A DNA stretch of 64,000 bases, taken from assembly GCA_020632755.1 (NCBI GenBank), contig JACKEY010000023.1:1-64000 (forward strand), written 5' to 3'. Below are positions 8,723 through 20,895 of the stretch, piece by piece. Each line of letters begins with the position of its first letter. Position 1 is the stretch's first letter. The position numbers and the translations under genes are program-made. Below the pieces are notes generated by a model. It did not search any database. It had not been told where the DNA came from and saw nothing but the letters and a program-made list of their open reading frames with translations. The stretch is from Alphaproteobacteria bacterium (lineage in GTDB: Bacteria > Myxococcota_A > UBA796 > UBA2385).

Positions 8723-10680
8723 CAGTCCTTGCCTCCTTGGGACGCGGGGTCCAGTACCACGCGCGGGCTGCCTTCTTCGGCCGAGTCGAACATGCGGTCG
8801 GCCTCCTGTTCGGACACCGAGCCCGGGCGCGAGGCTTCCGCGGCGTCGCCGGGCTCGCCGCCGGTGTCGCCCTGCTCGCCGGCCGCCTGGATCTCGCCCT
8901 GCTGGGCGGCGCCACTGTCCTGGCCCTCGCCGGCCTGGGCAGCCGTGGGGGGCTCGGCCTGGCCGGGCTCGCCCTGGGCCGGATCATCCTCGCCGGGCTG
9001 CGCTTCGCGGCTGCCGTCGGACTCGGGAGGCTGCTGCTGACCGTCCTGCTGCTGACCGTCCTGCTGCTCGCCGTCCTGCTGCTGACCGTCCTGCTGCTGA
9101 CCGTCCTGCTGCTCGCCGTCCTGCTGCTCGCCGTCCTGCTGCTGACCGTCCTGCTGCTGACCGTCCTGCTGCTCGCCGTCCTGCTGCTCGCCGTCCTGCT
9201 GCTCGCCGTCCTGCTGCTCGCCGTCCTGCTGCTCGCCGCTCGGGTCCTGCTCGGGCGGCTGCTGCTGCAGGCGGCGGGCGATCTCCTCCTGGACGGCCTG
9301 GGCGTTGGCGGCGGCGTCCTGGTCCTCCGGATCGAGCTGGGCGGCCTGGTTCCAGGCGTCTGCGGCCTCGATCAAGCGGCCGCCCTGGTAGGCGGCGTGG
9401 CCCGCGTTGTACCGGGCGCGGGCCTGCTGGGCCGGGTCGTCGGACTGCTCGGCCACGGCGGTCAGCACGTCCAGGGCACGGTTGTAGTCGCCGGCCCGGA
9501 ACAGCGCCTCGCCCAGCCGCTCGGCGATGTCCAGGTCGCCGGGGTGATCGGCCTGCTCGGCCAGCAGCGCGTCCACGCGGGCCTGGGGCGTGGCGGGCGG
9601 ATCGGCCGCCCGGCCGCTCAGGGGGAGCAGGAGCAGCAGCGCGACGGCAGCGACCGGGGCGGCCCGGCGGGCGCGGGGCGGGCGCAGGCCGGCGGCGATG
9701 GCCAGCAGCAGCAGCCCCAGGCCGAGCGGCCACTGGTAGCGCTCGGTCCAGACCTTCTCGCGGCGGGTGCCCTGGACTGCCGCCTGCAGCGCACCGAGGA
9801 TGCCGTCGGTGTAGAGCGCCTGGGTGTCGCTGGTGCCCGCCACGCTGTCGGCGTAGCCACCGCCGCCGATGCGCGCGAGATCGGCCAGCAGGTCGCGGTC
9901 CAGCCGCGTGAGCACCACGCTTCCGCCGGCATCCTTCTTGAAGCCGCCGCCGCGGCCGCCGGGCAGGGTCGGCTCGGGGATGGGCGCTCCCTCGGTCGTG
10001 CCGACGCCCAGGGCGTAGATGCGCACGCCGTCGTCGGCGGCGGCCTGGGCGGCGGCGCGAGCCTTGCCGACGTGGTCCTCGCCGTCGCTCACGATCAGGA
10101 TCGCGCGGTCGGCTTCGCCGGCGGGGCCCAGGGTCTTCTGCGCGACCTCGATGGCGCGGCCCAGATCGCTGCCCTGGGCGCGCAGGGTCCCGCTGTCGCT
10201 GTCGCGCACGATCTGGACGAAGGCGTCGTAGTCCAGGGTGAGCGGCATGCGCGGGTAGGCGCCGCCGGCCGCCAGGACCAGGCCGATCTTGTCGCCCCGC
10301 AGCCGCTCGGCCAGGTCGATGAGCTCGCGGCGGGCCCGCTCCATGCGCGAGGGGCTGACGTCCTGGGCGTCCATGGACCGGCTGACGTCGAGGATGACGA
10401 CCAGGGCGCGACCTTCCTGCTGCAGCTCGCGCCACTGGTAGCCGTAGCGGGGCTGGGCGAGGGCGAGCAGGCAGAGGGCGAGGCCCACGAGCGAGAGGCC
10501 GACCCGGCCCCGGGCCACGCCGAGCGCGCGGGAAGCGACGTGCACGCCGGCGAGGGCGAGGCGATCGAGGGCCCGCCGCCGGCTGCGCAGCGCCCACAGC
10601 GCGAACAGGGCCAGGGGTGCGAGGCCCCACAGCCAGATCAGTGCCTGGGGGCGTCCCCACGAGAACAGCTCCTCGGTCAC
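8719..10680 (-). CDS. batB: BatB-BatC fusion: VWA domain, TPR domain and QQDG-repeat tail
   Basis: 653 residues from GTG at 10680 (GTGA overlap with batA). The N-terminal half is BatB: two membrane segments, then a VWA domain whose MIDAS motif is DVSRS (Asp98), with SDGED and a closing transmembrane segment. A second hydrophobic segment (VAAVALLLLLPLSGRAA) starts a BatC-like part with TPR repeats (EALFRAGDYNRALDVL; ARYNAGHAAYQGGRLIEAADAW). The tail is 13 full copies of a five-residue QQDG(E/Q) unit followed by an acidic, Gln-rich stretch. In many Bat loci batB and batC are separate genes; here there is no stop between them. Metal-dependent protein binding in the periplasm is the likely role. 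Confidence 0.9.
   Translation of the reverse strand: MTEELFSWGRPQALIWLWGLAPLALFALWALRSRRRALDRLALAGVHVASRALGVARGRVGLSLVGLALCLLALAQPRYGYQWRELQQEGRALVVILDVSRSMDAQDVSPSRMERARRELIDLAERLRGDKIGLVLAAGGAYPRMPLTLDYDAFVQIVRDSDSGTLRAQGSDLGRAIEVAQKTLGPAGEADRAILIVSDGEDHVGKARAAAQAAADDGVRIYALGVGTTEGAPIPEPTLPGGRGGGFKKDAGGSVVLTRLDRDLLADLARIGGGGYADSVAGTSDTQALYTDGILGALQAAVQGTRREKVWTERYQWPLGLGLLLLAIAAGLRPPRARRAAPVAAVALLLLLPLSGRAADPPATPQARVDALLAEQADHPGDLDIAERLGEALFRAGDYNRALDVLTAVAEQSDDPAQQARARYNAGHAAYQGGRLIEAADAWNQAAQLDPEDQDAAANAQAVQEEIARRLQQQPPEQDPSGEQQDGEQQDGEQQDGEQQDGEQQDGQQQDGQQQDGEQQDGEQQDGQQQDGQQQDGEQQDGQQQDGQQQPPESDGSREAQPGEDDPAQGEPGQAEPPTAAQAGEGQDSGAAQQGEIQAAGEQGDTGGEPGDAAEASRPGSVSEQEADRMFDSAEEGSPRVVLDPASQGGKDW
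9031..9240. repeat. 15-bp tandem repeat (13 full units plus a partial) inside batBC
   Basis: The unit is CTGCTGCTGACCGTC or CTGCTGCTCGCCGTC on the plus strand, coding for QQDGQ or QQDGE on the minus strand. The two variant sites always change together: Gln comes with GGT glycine and Glu with GGC. Whole units have therefore been copied. Bases 9061-9120 and 9121-9180 are identical, a 60-bp higher-order duplication. No frame holds a stop in the array, so it also creates long spurious reading frames on both strands. Confidence 0.95.
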
Positions 10681-11645
10681 GGGAGCCTCCGCAGCCAGGA
10701 CTCGCCCAGCAGCAGCTGCAGCACCAGCAACACCAGGCCGATGCCGAGCAGCCCGTGGTAGCGCTCCTCGGTGTGCACGTACTCCTTGGCCTCGGCCGTG
10801 CTGGGCTGCAGCTGGTCGATGGTCTCGTAGACCTGGCGCAGGGCCTTGGTGTCCTCGGCCCGGAAGTACTGCGCTTCCGTGATGCGGGCGACGGCCTGCA
10901 GGGTGCGCTCGTCCAGGTCCCCGCCACCGCCTCCCAGCAGGCCCAGCAGGCCGCCGCGGCGGCTGTCCTTGCTGCCGATGCCGATGGTGTAGACCTGGAT
11001 GCCCTTGGCGCGGGCGGCCTCGGCCACTTCCACGGGGTCGGCGCCGGTGTTGCTGCGCCCGTCCGTCAGCAGGATCATGAGCTTGGTCGGCGCGTCCAGG
11101 TCCTTGAGCCGGCGCCCGGCGACCCGCATGGCGTCCCCGACCGCCGTCGCGCGCTCGCCGGCCACACCCAGCTGGACCTGGCGCAGGATGTCGACCATCG
11201 CAGCGTGGTCCAGGGTCAGCGGCACCTGGGTGAAGGCTTCCTCGCCGAACACGACCAGGCCGATGCGATCGTCGGGACGGCCGTCGACGAAGTCGGCGAT
11301 GACCTCCTTGGCGACGTGCAGGCGGCTGACGCCACGGCCGTCGAGCGTGTAGTCCTCGGCCTCCATCGAGCCCGACGTGTCCAGGACCAGCATGATGTCG
11401 ATGCCTTCGCGCTCGACGATGCGCTCGCGATCGACCCGCTGCGGCCGGGCCATGGCCACCACCAGCAGCGCCAGCCCGGCCATGCCGAGCACCCGCGGGA
11501 CCGGCGCCGCCAGCCGGCGCAGGGTCAGCCGCGTGCGCAGGCCCTCGGTCGTCGACCAGGACAGCCGCGGGCCGCGCCCCAGCCACGGCAGGCCGAGGGC
11601 CAGCGGCAGCAGCAGCAGCAGCCAGGGGTGGGCCCACTCGATCAC
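10677..11645 (-). CDS. batA: BatA, VWA-domain membrane protein
   Basis: 322 residues, GTG start at 11645 overlapping the upstream stop as GTGA. Two N-terminal hydrophobic segments (residues 8-21 and 52-66) lead into a VWA domain with a complete MIDAS: DTSGS (Asp89-Ser93), a downstream Thr in GERATAVGDA and LLTDGRSNTG. A C-terminal transmembrane segment (GIGLVLLVLQLLLG) closes the protein, giving the standard BatA topology with the VWA domain in the periplasm. BatA and the paralogous BatB part downstream are thought to hetero-oligomerise. Confidence 0.92.
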   Translation of the reverse strand: MIEWAHPWLLLLLPLALGLPWLGRGPRLSWSTTEGLRTRLTLRRLAAPVPRVLGMAGLALLVVAMARPQRVDRERIVEREGIDIMLVLDTSGSMEAEDYTLDGRGVSRLHVAKEVIADFVDGRPDDRIGLVVFGEEAFTQVPLTLDHAAMVDILRQVQLGVAGERATAVGDAMRVAGRRLKDLDAPTKLMILLTDGRSNTGADPVEVAEAARAKGIQVYTIGIGSKDSRRGGLLGLLGGGGGDLDERTLQAVARITEAQYFRAEDTKALRQVYETIDQLQPSTAEAKEYVHTEERYHGLLGIGLVLLVLQLLLGESWLRRLP

Positions 11646-12559
11646 GACGCCCCCTCGCCCCGGTCGTGGACCGGGCGGGTCGCCTCGATGACCCGGTCGA
11701 AGGCGTCGTCGAGCTGCGTGAAGAAGGCCTCGCCGCCGCCCTCGCGGGCGAACTTGAGCCGGTCTGTGGCGGACAGGATCTGGCCGGCGTGCACCTTGGC
11801 GGAGGCGCCGGCCACGGCCTCGCGCTCGATGAACCGCAGGATCTCGGGACCGGTGCGGCGGGTGGCAGGCCAGCCGGTGATCGCTTCCAGGTACTGGCGC
11901 AGGACCACGGAGAGCGCGACCGCCTGGGCGTGATCGTCCAGGTCTCCGCCTCGCTCGACGGCCCGGGCGCGCACCTCGCCCCAGGCCGTGCGAGCGGCGA
12001 CGTGGGGCGGAGGCGGCGGGGCCACGACCACCGGCTGGCGGCGGCTCCAGGCCCAGACGCCCACTGCCGCGCCCACGGCCAGCAGCCCGACGCCGGCCAT
12101 GGCCGCGTACAGCGCCCACGGCGGCTCTTCGGGCGGCGGCGGCGCCTGGTAGTCGTGCAGCCCCTGGGCCAGGGGGCCGGCCACGCCGATGTCGACGAAC
12201 ACCGGCGGCGCGGTCAGGGTGGACGTCTCGCCGGCCGGCGAGGTCACCCGGGCCGCGCCGGGCTGCACGACGTAGCTGCCGGCCGGGCCGGTCAGCGTGT
12301 AGGTCCGGGTGGTGCGCACCGCCCCCGAGAGCGTGGTCGGACCCTGCTCGTCGTCGAGCTGCACGGTCAGGCCCTGGGCCGCGGGCCCCTGGACCGCGAC
12401 CTGCCAGTCGACGGGCTGGCGCAGGTCGACGGTGAGGGTGACGGGCTGGCCCTCGGCGACCTGCTTGGCGGCGACGGTGGCCGTCAGGGTCGGCTCGGTC
12501 ACCACCGCGGCGGTGGGACCGGGCTGCCCGCAGGCCAGCAGCAGCAGGAGCGGCGTCAC
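11642..12559 (-). CDS. Bat-locus lipoprotein with DUF4381-like C-terminus
   Basis: 305 residues from GTG at 12559, overlapping the DUF58 stop (GTGA). The signal ends in a lipobox-like LLLAC, followed by a beta-sandwich region like BatD (VTEPTLTATVAAKQVAEGQPV). A transmembrane segment lies near residue 170 (YAAMAGVGLLAVGAAVGVWA). The cytoplasmic helical domain contains AVALSVVLRQYLEAITGWPATRRTGPEIL, the pattern of the small uncharacterised protein often placed between DUF58 and batA. Its conserved position suggests that it joins MoxR-DUF58 to the membrane VWA proteins (inference). Both a lipid anchor and a transmembrane helix are predicted, so the true N-terminal anchoring is uncertain. Confidence 0.75.
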   Translation of the reverse strand: MTPLLLLLACGQPGPTAAVVTEPTLTATVAAKQVAEGQPVTLTVDLRQPVDWQVAVQGPAAQGLTVQLDDEQGPTTLSGAVRTTRTYTLTGPAGSYVVQPGAARVTSPAGETSTLTAPPVFVDIGVAGPLAQGLHDYQAPPPPEEPPWALYAAMAGVGLLAVGAAVGVWAWSRRQPVVVAPPPPPHVAARTAWGEVRARAVERGGDLDDHAQAVALSVVLRQYLEAITGWPATRRTGPEILRFIEREAVAGASAKVHAGQILSATDRLKFAREGGGEAFFTQLDDAFDRVIEATRPVHDRGEGAS

Positions 12560-13434
12560 CGGGCCCCCGCGTGGCGGCGGAAGTGCTGGTGGAGTTGGTG
12601 GAAGGCGTCCCGATCGGTGGGGATCTCGCAGACCCGGGCCCCGGCGCGCTGCAGCGCACGCACGCGATCGCCCACCGGCCGTCCGACCGCCGTGCCCGCG
12701 GCGTCGACCAGCCGGACGGTGCCGGTCTCGGCGTCCTCGAGCTCGACCAGGCCGACGCGGGGCAGCTGGCGCTCCAGCGGGTCGTGCACGACGAAGGCGT
12801 GCACCTGGTGGCGGTGGGACAGCACCCGCATCGTGCGCTGGACGGGCTCCATCGACCCCGGGTGCATGAAGTCCGAGAGCACGCAGACGACCGCCCGGCG
12901 CTTGAGCACCCGGGCGGCGTGCTCGAGCGCCAGCGGCAGGGCCGTGCCGCGCCCGGAGGGCACGTCCTCGAACACGCTGCGGATGACCATCCACGCGTGG
13001 CCGCGGCTCTTGCGGGGCGGCACCGAGCGCTCGATGCGGTCGGTGAAGGTCAACAGCCCCACGCGATCGCCGTTGCGGATGCCGGCGAAGGCCAGGCCGC
13101 CGGCGACACGGGCCAGCTGGCGGCGCTTGTCGGTCTCGCCGTCCAAGCCTCCTCCGCCGAAGTGCACCGACCCGGAGACGTCGACCACCAGCAGGATCAC
13201 GAGCTCCCGCTCCTCCCGGTACTCCTTGACGAAGGGCTCGCCGGTCCGGGCCGTCACGTTCCAGTCGATGTGGCGCACGTCGTCGCCGGGCACGTAGGGC
13301 CGGACCTCCTCGAACTCCATGCCCCGGCCCTTGAAGGCGCTCTTGTACTCGCCGGCGAAAGGAGAATCGACCGCCCGGCCGGCCTGCAGGTGCAGGCGTC
13401 GGATCTGCTGCAGCTCGTCGGGGGTCAGTCCCAT
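12556..13434 (-). CDS. DUF58 family protein of the MoxR-Bat locus
   Basis: 292 residues, ATG start. It carries the DUF58 signature GRGMEFEEVRPYVPGDDVRHIDWNV and ARTGEPFVKEY near residues 35-80, followed by a VWA-like domain with VVDVSGSVHFGG (a DxSxS MIDAS). Members of this family are soluble or peripheral partners of MoxR AAA+ ATPases and are thought to be remodelled by them. It lies directly downstream of moxR, separated by a 54-bp gap that holds a small 15-bp repeat. Confidence 0.9.
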   Translation of the reverse strand: MGLTPDELQQIRRLHLQAGRAVDSPFAGEYKSAFKGRGMEFEEVRPYVPGDDVRHIDWNVTARTGEPFVKEYREERELVILLVVDVSGSVHFGGGGLDGETDKRRQLARVAGGLAFAGIRNGDRVGLLTFTDRIERSVPPRKSRGHAWMVIRSVFEDVPSGRGTALPLALEHAARVLKRRAVVCVLSDFMHPGSMEPVQRTMRVLSHRHQVHAFVVHDPLERQLPRVGLVELEDAETGTVRLVDAAGTAVGRPVGDRVRALQRAGARVCEIPTDRDAFHQLHQHFRRHAGAR

Positions 13435-13448
13435 CGCACCCTCACCCG

Positions 13449-13488
13449 CAGCGGCCCGTCAGCCAGCGACCCGTCCGGCAGCGACCCG

Positions 13489-13493
<5 letters not shown>
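13449..13493. repeat. three 15-bp units between moxR and the DUF58 gene
   Basis: CAGCGGCCCGTCAGC, CAGCGACCCGTCCGG and CAGCGACCCGTCACG follow one another directly. The last unit runs through the moxR stop codon at 13489. The sequence is short and GC-rich and shows no promoter or terminator; it looks like slippage. Confidence 0.8.
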
Positions 13494-14487
<994 letters not shown>

Positions 14488-14496
14488 GTCCACACC

Positions 14497-15624
14497 TCAG
14501 CCGCTGATGCGATCGAAGAAGTCCTTCCAGAAGCCCTTCTCGGCCACGTGGCCGCCCTGGAGGTCGGCGAGCTTGCGGATGAGCTCCTCCTCCTCCTTGT
14601 CGAGCTTCTTGGGCACGGAGACGACCACCTGGACGTGGTGATCGCCGCGACCGCCGCGGCGGCCGAGCCGGGGGGCGCCCTTGCCCCGCAGGGTGAAGAC
14701 CTTGCCCGAGGGCGTGCCGGCGGGCAGCTCGAGGGGCGCTTCGCCGTCGACGGTGGGCACGGTGATCTCGCCGCCCAGGCAGGCCTGCGGGTAGGTGATC
14801 GGCACCTCGACCAGCACGTCGGCCCCGTTGCGCTTGAAGGCCTCGTGCTGGCGGACCTGGATGTGCACGTAGAGATCGCCGGGGGGCGCCCCGGGATCGC
14901 CCACGTCGCCGCGGCCGGACAGGCGCAGCTGCAGGCCGGTGTCCACGCCGGCGGGCACCGTCACGGTCAGCGTGTCGGTCACGCGCACGCGGCCGTTGCC
15001 GTCGCATTCCTTGCAGGGGTCGGAGATGACCTGCCCGCGGCCGCCACAGTGGGGGCAGGCGGTGCGGATGCGCAGGAAGCCGTGGCCCTGGACCACCTGG
15101 CCGGCGCCGCCGCAGGTCGGGCAGCTGGTCGGCGAGGAGCCCGGCTCGGCGCCGCTTCCGTCGCAGGCGTCGCAGTGCGAGTACCGGGGGACCGTGATCT
15201 CCTTCTGCACGCCGTGCACCGCTTCCAGGAAGTCGAGCTCCAGGGCGTACTCCTGGTCGGCGCCGCGGCGGACCCGGCGGCCACCGCCTCCTCGACCGCG
15301 GCCCCCTCCGCCGAAGCCGAACAGGTCGCCGAACAGGTCGCTGAACTGGCTGAAGATCTCGTCGGCGTTGGCGAAGCCGGGGTCGACGCCGGCCCCGCGC
15401 AGGCCGGCGTGGCCGAACCGGTCGTAGGTCGCGCGCTTCTCGGTGTCCGACAGCACCGCATAGGCCTCGGACACTTCCTTGAAGGACGCCTCGGCCTTGG
15501 GGTCGTCGGGGTTGCGGTCCGGGTGGTACTGCAGCGCAAGCTTGCGGTAGGCCTTCTTGATGACCGTCCCGTCCGCGTCGCGGGCGACGCCGAGGATCTC
15601 GTAGTAGTCGCGCTGGGACGACAT
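14497..15624 (-). CDS. dnaJ: DnaJ co-chaperone (Hsp40)
   Basis: 375 residues, ATG with GGAGG upstream. The J domain (residues 1-70) has the HPD motif in YHPDRNPDD. A Gly-rich linker follows, then the zinc domain with four CxxCxGxG-type motifs (CDACDGSG, CPTCGGAG, CPHCGGRG, CKECDGNG) and the two C-terminal client-binding domains. It stimulates DnaK ATPase and delivers unfolded clients. It is downstream of dnaK after a 149-bp gap containing a stable hairpin and is followed immediately by moxR. Confidence 0.97.
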   Translation of the reverse strand: MSSQRDYYEILGVARDADGTVIKKAYRKLALQYHPDRNPDDPKAEASFKEVSEAYAVLSDTEKRATYDRFGHAGLRGAGVDPGFANADEIFSQFSDLFGDLFGFGGGGRGRGGGGRRVRRGADQEYALELDFLEAVHGVQKEITVPRYSHCDACDGSGAEPGSSPTSCPTCGGAGQVVQGHGFLRIRTACPHCGGRGQVISDPCKECDGNGRVRVTDTLTVTVPAGVDTGLQLRLSGRGDVGDPGAPPGDLYVHIQVRQHEAFKRNGADVLVEVPITYPQACLGGEITVPTVDGEAPLELPAGTPSGKVFTLRGKGAPRLGRRGGRGDHHVQVVVSVPKKLDKEEEELIRKLADLQGGHVAEKGFWKDFFDRISG

Positions 15625-15735
15625 CGCGGGTGCCTCCAGCCCGTCAGCCGGGCGCTCGACACCCGGAGGGCCTCCGCTGGGGTCGGCCGTCCGGGTGGGG
15701 GTGCCGCTCCCCGGAGGGAGCGGTCCGAAGGGAGA

Positions 15736-15763
15736 GCGCCGGACCCCGGGAGGAGTCCGGCGC
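15736..15763 (-). terminator. hairpin in the dnaK-dnaJ spacer
   Basis: A perfect nine-base stem, GCGCCGGAC / GTCCGGCGC, with a ten-base loop lies just after the dnaK stop. There is no T-run, so it is more likely a partial terminator or RNA-stability element that lowers dnaJ relative to dnaK than a full stop. Confidence 0.5.
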
Positions 15764-15773
15764 GCGGATGGGC

Positions 15774-17669
<1,896 letters not shown>

Positions 17670-17957
17670 GGGGTTCCTCCTGCGTTCGGGCGCCCCGGTG
17701 GTCCGGGGGCGCTGGTTCGGTGGTTCGGGGACAGCGCCCGATGCCGGGCGCGCAGTGAGAGCCGGAGCCACGACAACACCGTCAGGGACGACGGAATCAG
17801 CGGGGCCCCCGCGCCGGTCCGGGAGGGATCCGGCGGGTTCGCGGCAAGGGTAATCGCGGTCCCCGGAGCGACAAGGGCGAGAGGGGAAGTGGGGGGAGGA
17901 GGGGGGCGGCGACGGGAGGAGAACGAGGTGGAGGGGGAGGTTGTTTCCGAGGGGACC

Positions 17958-18188
17958 GTCTACGAGCCGGCAGCGATGCGCCATCGCTGCGCGCTCGTGA
18001 ACCGGGGCGGGTCCCAGACGTCTACGAACCGGCAGCGATGCGCCATCGCTGCAAGCTCGTGAACCGCAGAGCGCCCCAGACGTCTACGAGCCGGCAGCGA
18101 TGCGCCATCGCTGCGCGCTCGTGAACCGCAGAGCGCCCCACACGTCTACGAGCCGGCAGCGATGCGCCATCGCTGCGCGCTCGTGAAC
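17958..18188. repeat. four tandem 62-bp repeats, each forming a hairpin
   Basis: Copies begin at 17958, 18020, 18082 and 18144; the last is truncated after the hairpin. Each contains GCAGCGATG-CGC-CATCGCTGC (nine-base perfect stem) extended outward, after a two-base mismatch, by ACGAGC / GCTCGT. The second copy has changes in the outer stem (ACGAAC, AAGCTCGT), while the inner nine pairs are unchanged in all four. The first two junctions read AGACGTCT, an eight-base palindrome. There are no unique spacers, so this is not CRISPR. It could be a set of operator sites, a REP-like element or RNA hairpins in a leader. Confidence 0.95.
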
Positions 18189-18289
18189 GCCCTCCCTCCC
18201 CCCCCAACCACGACCCCAATGTCGCGCTTCCCGCCCCTCGCCCGATCCTGCAACCACGCAACCCACAGCAATCACAGCACCCACAAACC

Positions 18290-18306
18290 TGGCACGCCCC
18301 CTGCAC
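18290..18306 (+). promoter_or_regulatory. candidate sigma-54 (-24/-12) promoter upstream of groESL
   Basis: TGGCACG-N4-CTGCA matches the sigma-54 consensus TGGCACG-N4-TTGCA except for one base, with the obligatory GG-N10-GC spacing (GG at 18291-18292, GC at 18303-18304). It would start transcription near 18316, leaving a leader of about 350 bases before groES. Confidence 0.5.
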
Positions 18307-18429
18307 TACCTCCTGGCGTCCGAACCCGCGTCCTTCTCACAAAGACGTCCGTGCCCTGACCTGTGGGGCGCGGGGGAGGTCCGGCGCCCACGCGGCACAG
18401 GGTCGCGCCGGGTGCTGTCCCATCCTGTT

Positions 18430-18455
18430 GCCGCCGGTCCGAGAGGGCCGGCGGC
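18430..18455. terminator. 11-bp hairpin between the two groES promoter candidates
   Basis: GCCGCCGGTCC and GGGCCGGCGGC pair over 11 bases (one T-G) around a GAGA loop, followed by TTCATCCTTTT. It could terminate or attenuate transcripts from the upstream sigma-54-like promoter before they reach groES. Confidence 0.45.
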
Positions 18456-18539
18456 TTCATCCTTTTCGGGACCCGTCGGCGCTGCTGCCCCCGCCCCGCC
18501 ACGCCCCTCCGACACCTCCCAATTTCTTCCGGCCTCGGC

Positions 18540-18567
18540 TTGACGCCCGGGGACAGGTGCCTATTCC
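18540..18567 (+). promoter_or_regulatory. candidate groES promoter
   Basis: TTGACG, 16 bases, TATTCC. The -35 is preceded by C (CTTGAC), which also fits a heat-shock-type -35. The predicted start near 18574 leaves about 90 bases of leader to groES. Confidence 0.5.
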
Positions 18568-18665
18568 CACGGCGCACCTCGTCGGAGCACCGGCGCTGAC
18601 GCCCTCGTGGCACCGTCGGCGGCTCCGAGTCCCCCCACAACCCTTCCCCTCCGTGGAGAAGCACC

Positions 18666-18956
18666 ATGAAGTTCCGTCCGCTCTACGACCGTGTCCTGGT
18701 CAAGCGCGTCGAGGCCGAAGAGACCACCGCCAGCGGCCTCATCATCCCCGATGCCGCCAAGGAGAAGCCGCTGGAAGCCGAAGTCATCGCCGTCGGCAGC
18801 GGCCGCGTGACCAAGGACGGCAAGACCCGCGAGATGACGCTCAAGGCCGGCGACCGCGTGCTGTTCGGCAAGTACACCGGTGACGAGGTCAAGCTCGACG
18901 GTGTCGAGCACATCATCCTGCGCGAAGAGGACGTGCTCGCCGTCGTCGAGCGCTGA
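18666..18956 (+). CDS. groS: GroES co-chaperonin (Hsp10)
   Basis: 96 residues, ATG with GGAG upstream. Conserved family segments are present: FRPLYDRVLVKRVEAEE at the start, the mobile-loop region TASGLIIPDAAKEKPLEAEV, VGSGRV, and the closing KLDGVEHIILREEDVLAVVE. It forms the heptameric lid of the GroEL folding chamber. A 153-base spacer packed with hairpins separates it from groEL. Confidence 0.97.
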   Translation: MKFRPLYDRVLVKRVEAEETTASGLIIPDAAKEKPLEAEVIAVGSGRVTKDGKTREMTLKAGDRVLFGKYTGDEVKLDGVEHIILREEDVLAVVER

Positions 18957-18963
18957 TCCCACC

Positions 18964-19094
18964 GCGGACCGCCCGACCGGGCCGGTCCGCACCCCGCTTC
19001 CGGGGGCATCGCCCCCACCCACACCCGGGGGCTCTCGCCCCCACCCTTCCCGCCGGCATCGACCGGCTTCCCGCATCGGAGCCCCCGCGGCTCC
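18964..19094 (+). promoter_or_regulatory. five consecutive hairpins in the groES-groEL spacer
   Basis: Stems: GCGGACCG/CGGTCCGC (18964-18990), GGGGGC/GCCCCC (19002-19016), GGGGGC/GCCCCC (19027-19042), GCCGG/CCGGC (19052-19067) and GGAGCC/GGCTCC (19078-19094). The last ends just before the groEL ribosome site AAGGAG. This looks like an intercistronic processing or stability region. Confidence 0.75.
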
Positions 19095-19109
19095 AAGGAG
19101 AACTGCACC

Positions 19110-20768
<1,659 letters not shown>

Positions 20769-20818
20769 GCGCCCCCCGCGCCTGAGGCGGCCCCCCGCCG
20801 TGGGGGTCGCGCTCGCAG

Positions 20819-20848
20819 CCACCCGCTCCGGTTCGCCGGGGCGGGTGG
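20819..20848 (+). terminator. hairpin terminator after groEL
   Basis: CCACCCGCTCCGG and CCGGGGCGGGTGG pair over 13 bases (one T-G) around a TTCG tetraloop. Only a weak T-tail follows. It sits between groEL and the convergent gene at 20896. Confidence 0.65.
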
Positions 20849-20895
20849 TCTGCGTCTCGGGTCCTGCTCTCGCGGAGCGCACGCGCCCGCCGGGC

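Larger units (their letters stand above)
17670..18665. promoter_or_regulatory. 1-kb dnaK-groES divergent regulatory region
   Basis: No convincing gene lies here. From left to right it holds: the dnaK leader; a purine-rich run at about 17870-17957; four 62-bp hairpin repeats at 17958-18188; a sigma-54-like promoter at 18290-18306; a strong hairpin at 18430-18455; and a sigma-70-like promoter at 18540-18567 before groES. No CIRCE element (TTAGCACTC-N9-GAGTGCTAA) is present, so HrcA control is unlikely. On the dnaK side TTGTCG followed by GATTACCC, near 17850-17875 on the minus strand, is only a weak promoter candidate. Confidence 0.6.

Noticed and set aside
17958..18188. CRISPR array
   Set aside because: Units are directly tandem with no unique spacers, and no cas genes are nearby.
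17958..18306. Small open frames inside the hairpin array (repeated RWRIAAGS/RQRCAIAAS-like peptides)
   Set aside because: They arise only because the 62-bp unit is repeated in phase-shifted frames; no ribosome sites and no family match.
17670..18665. CIRCE/HrcA operator for dnaK or groES
   Set aside because: No TTAGCACTC-N9-GAGTGCTAA or near match on either strand.
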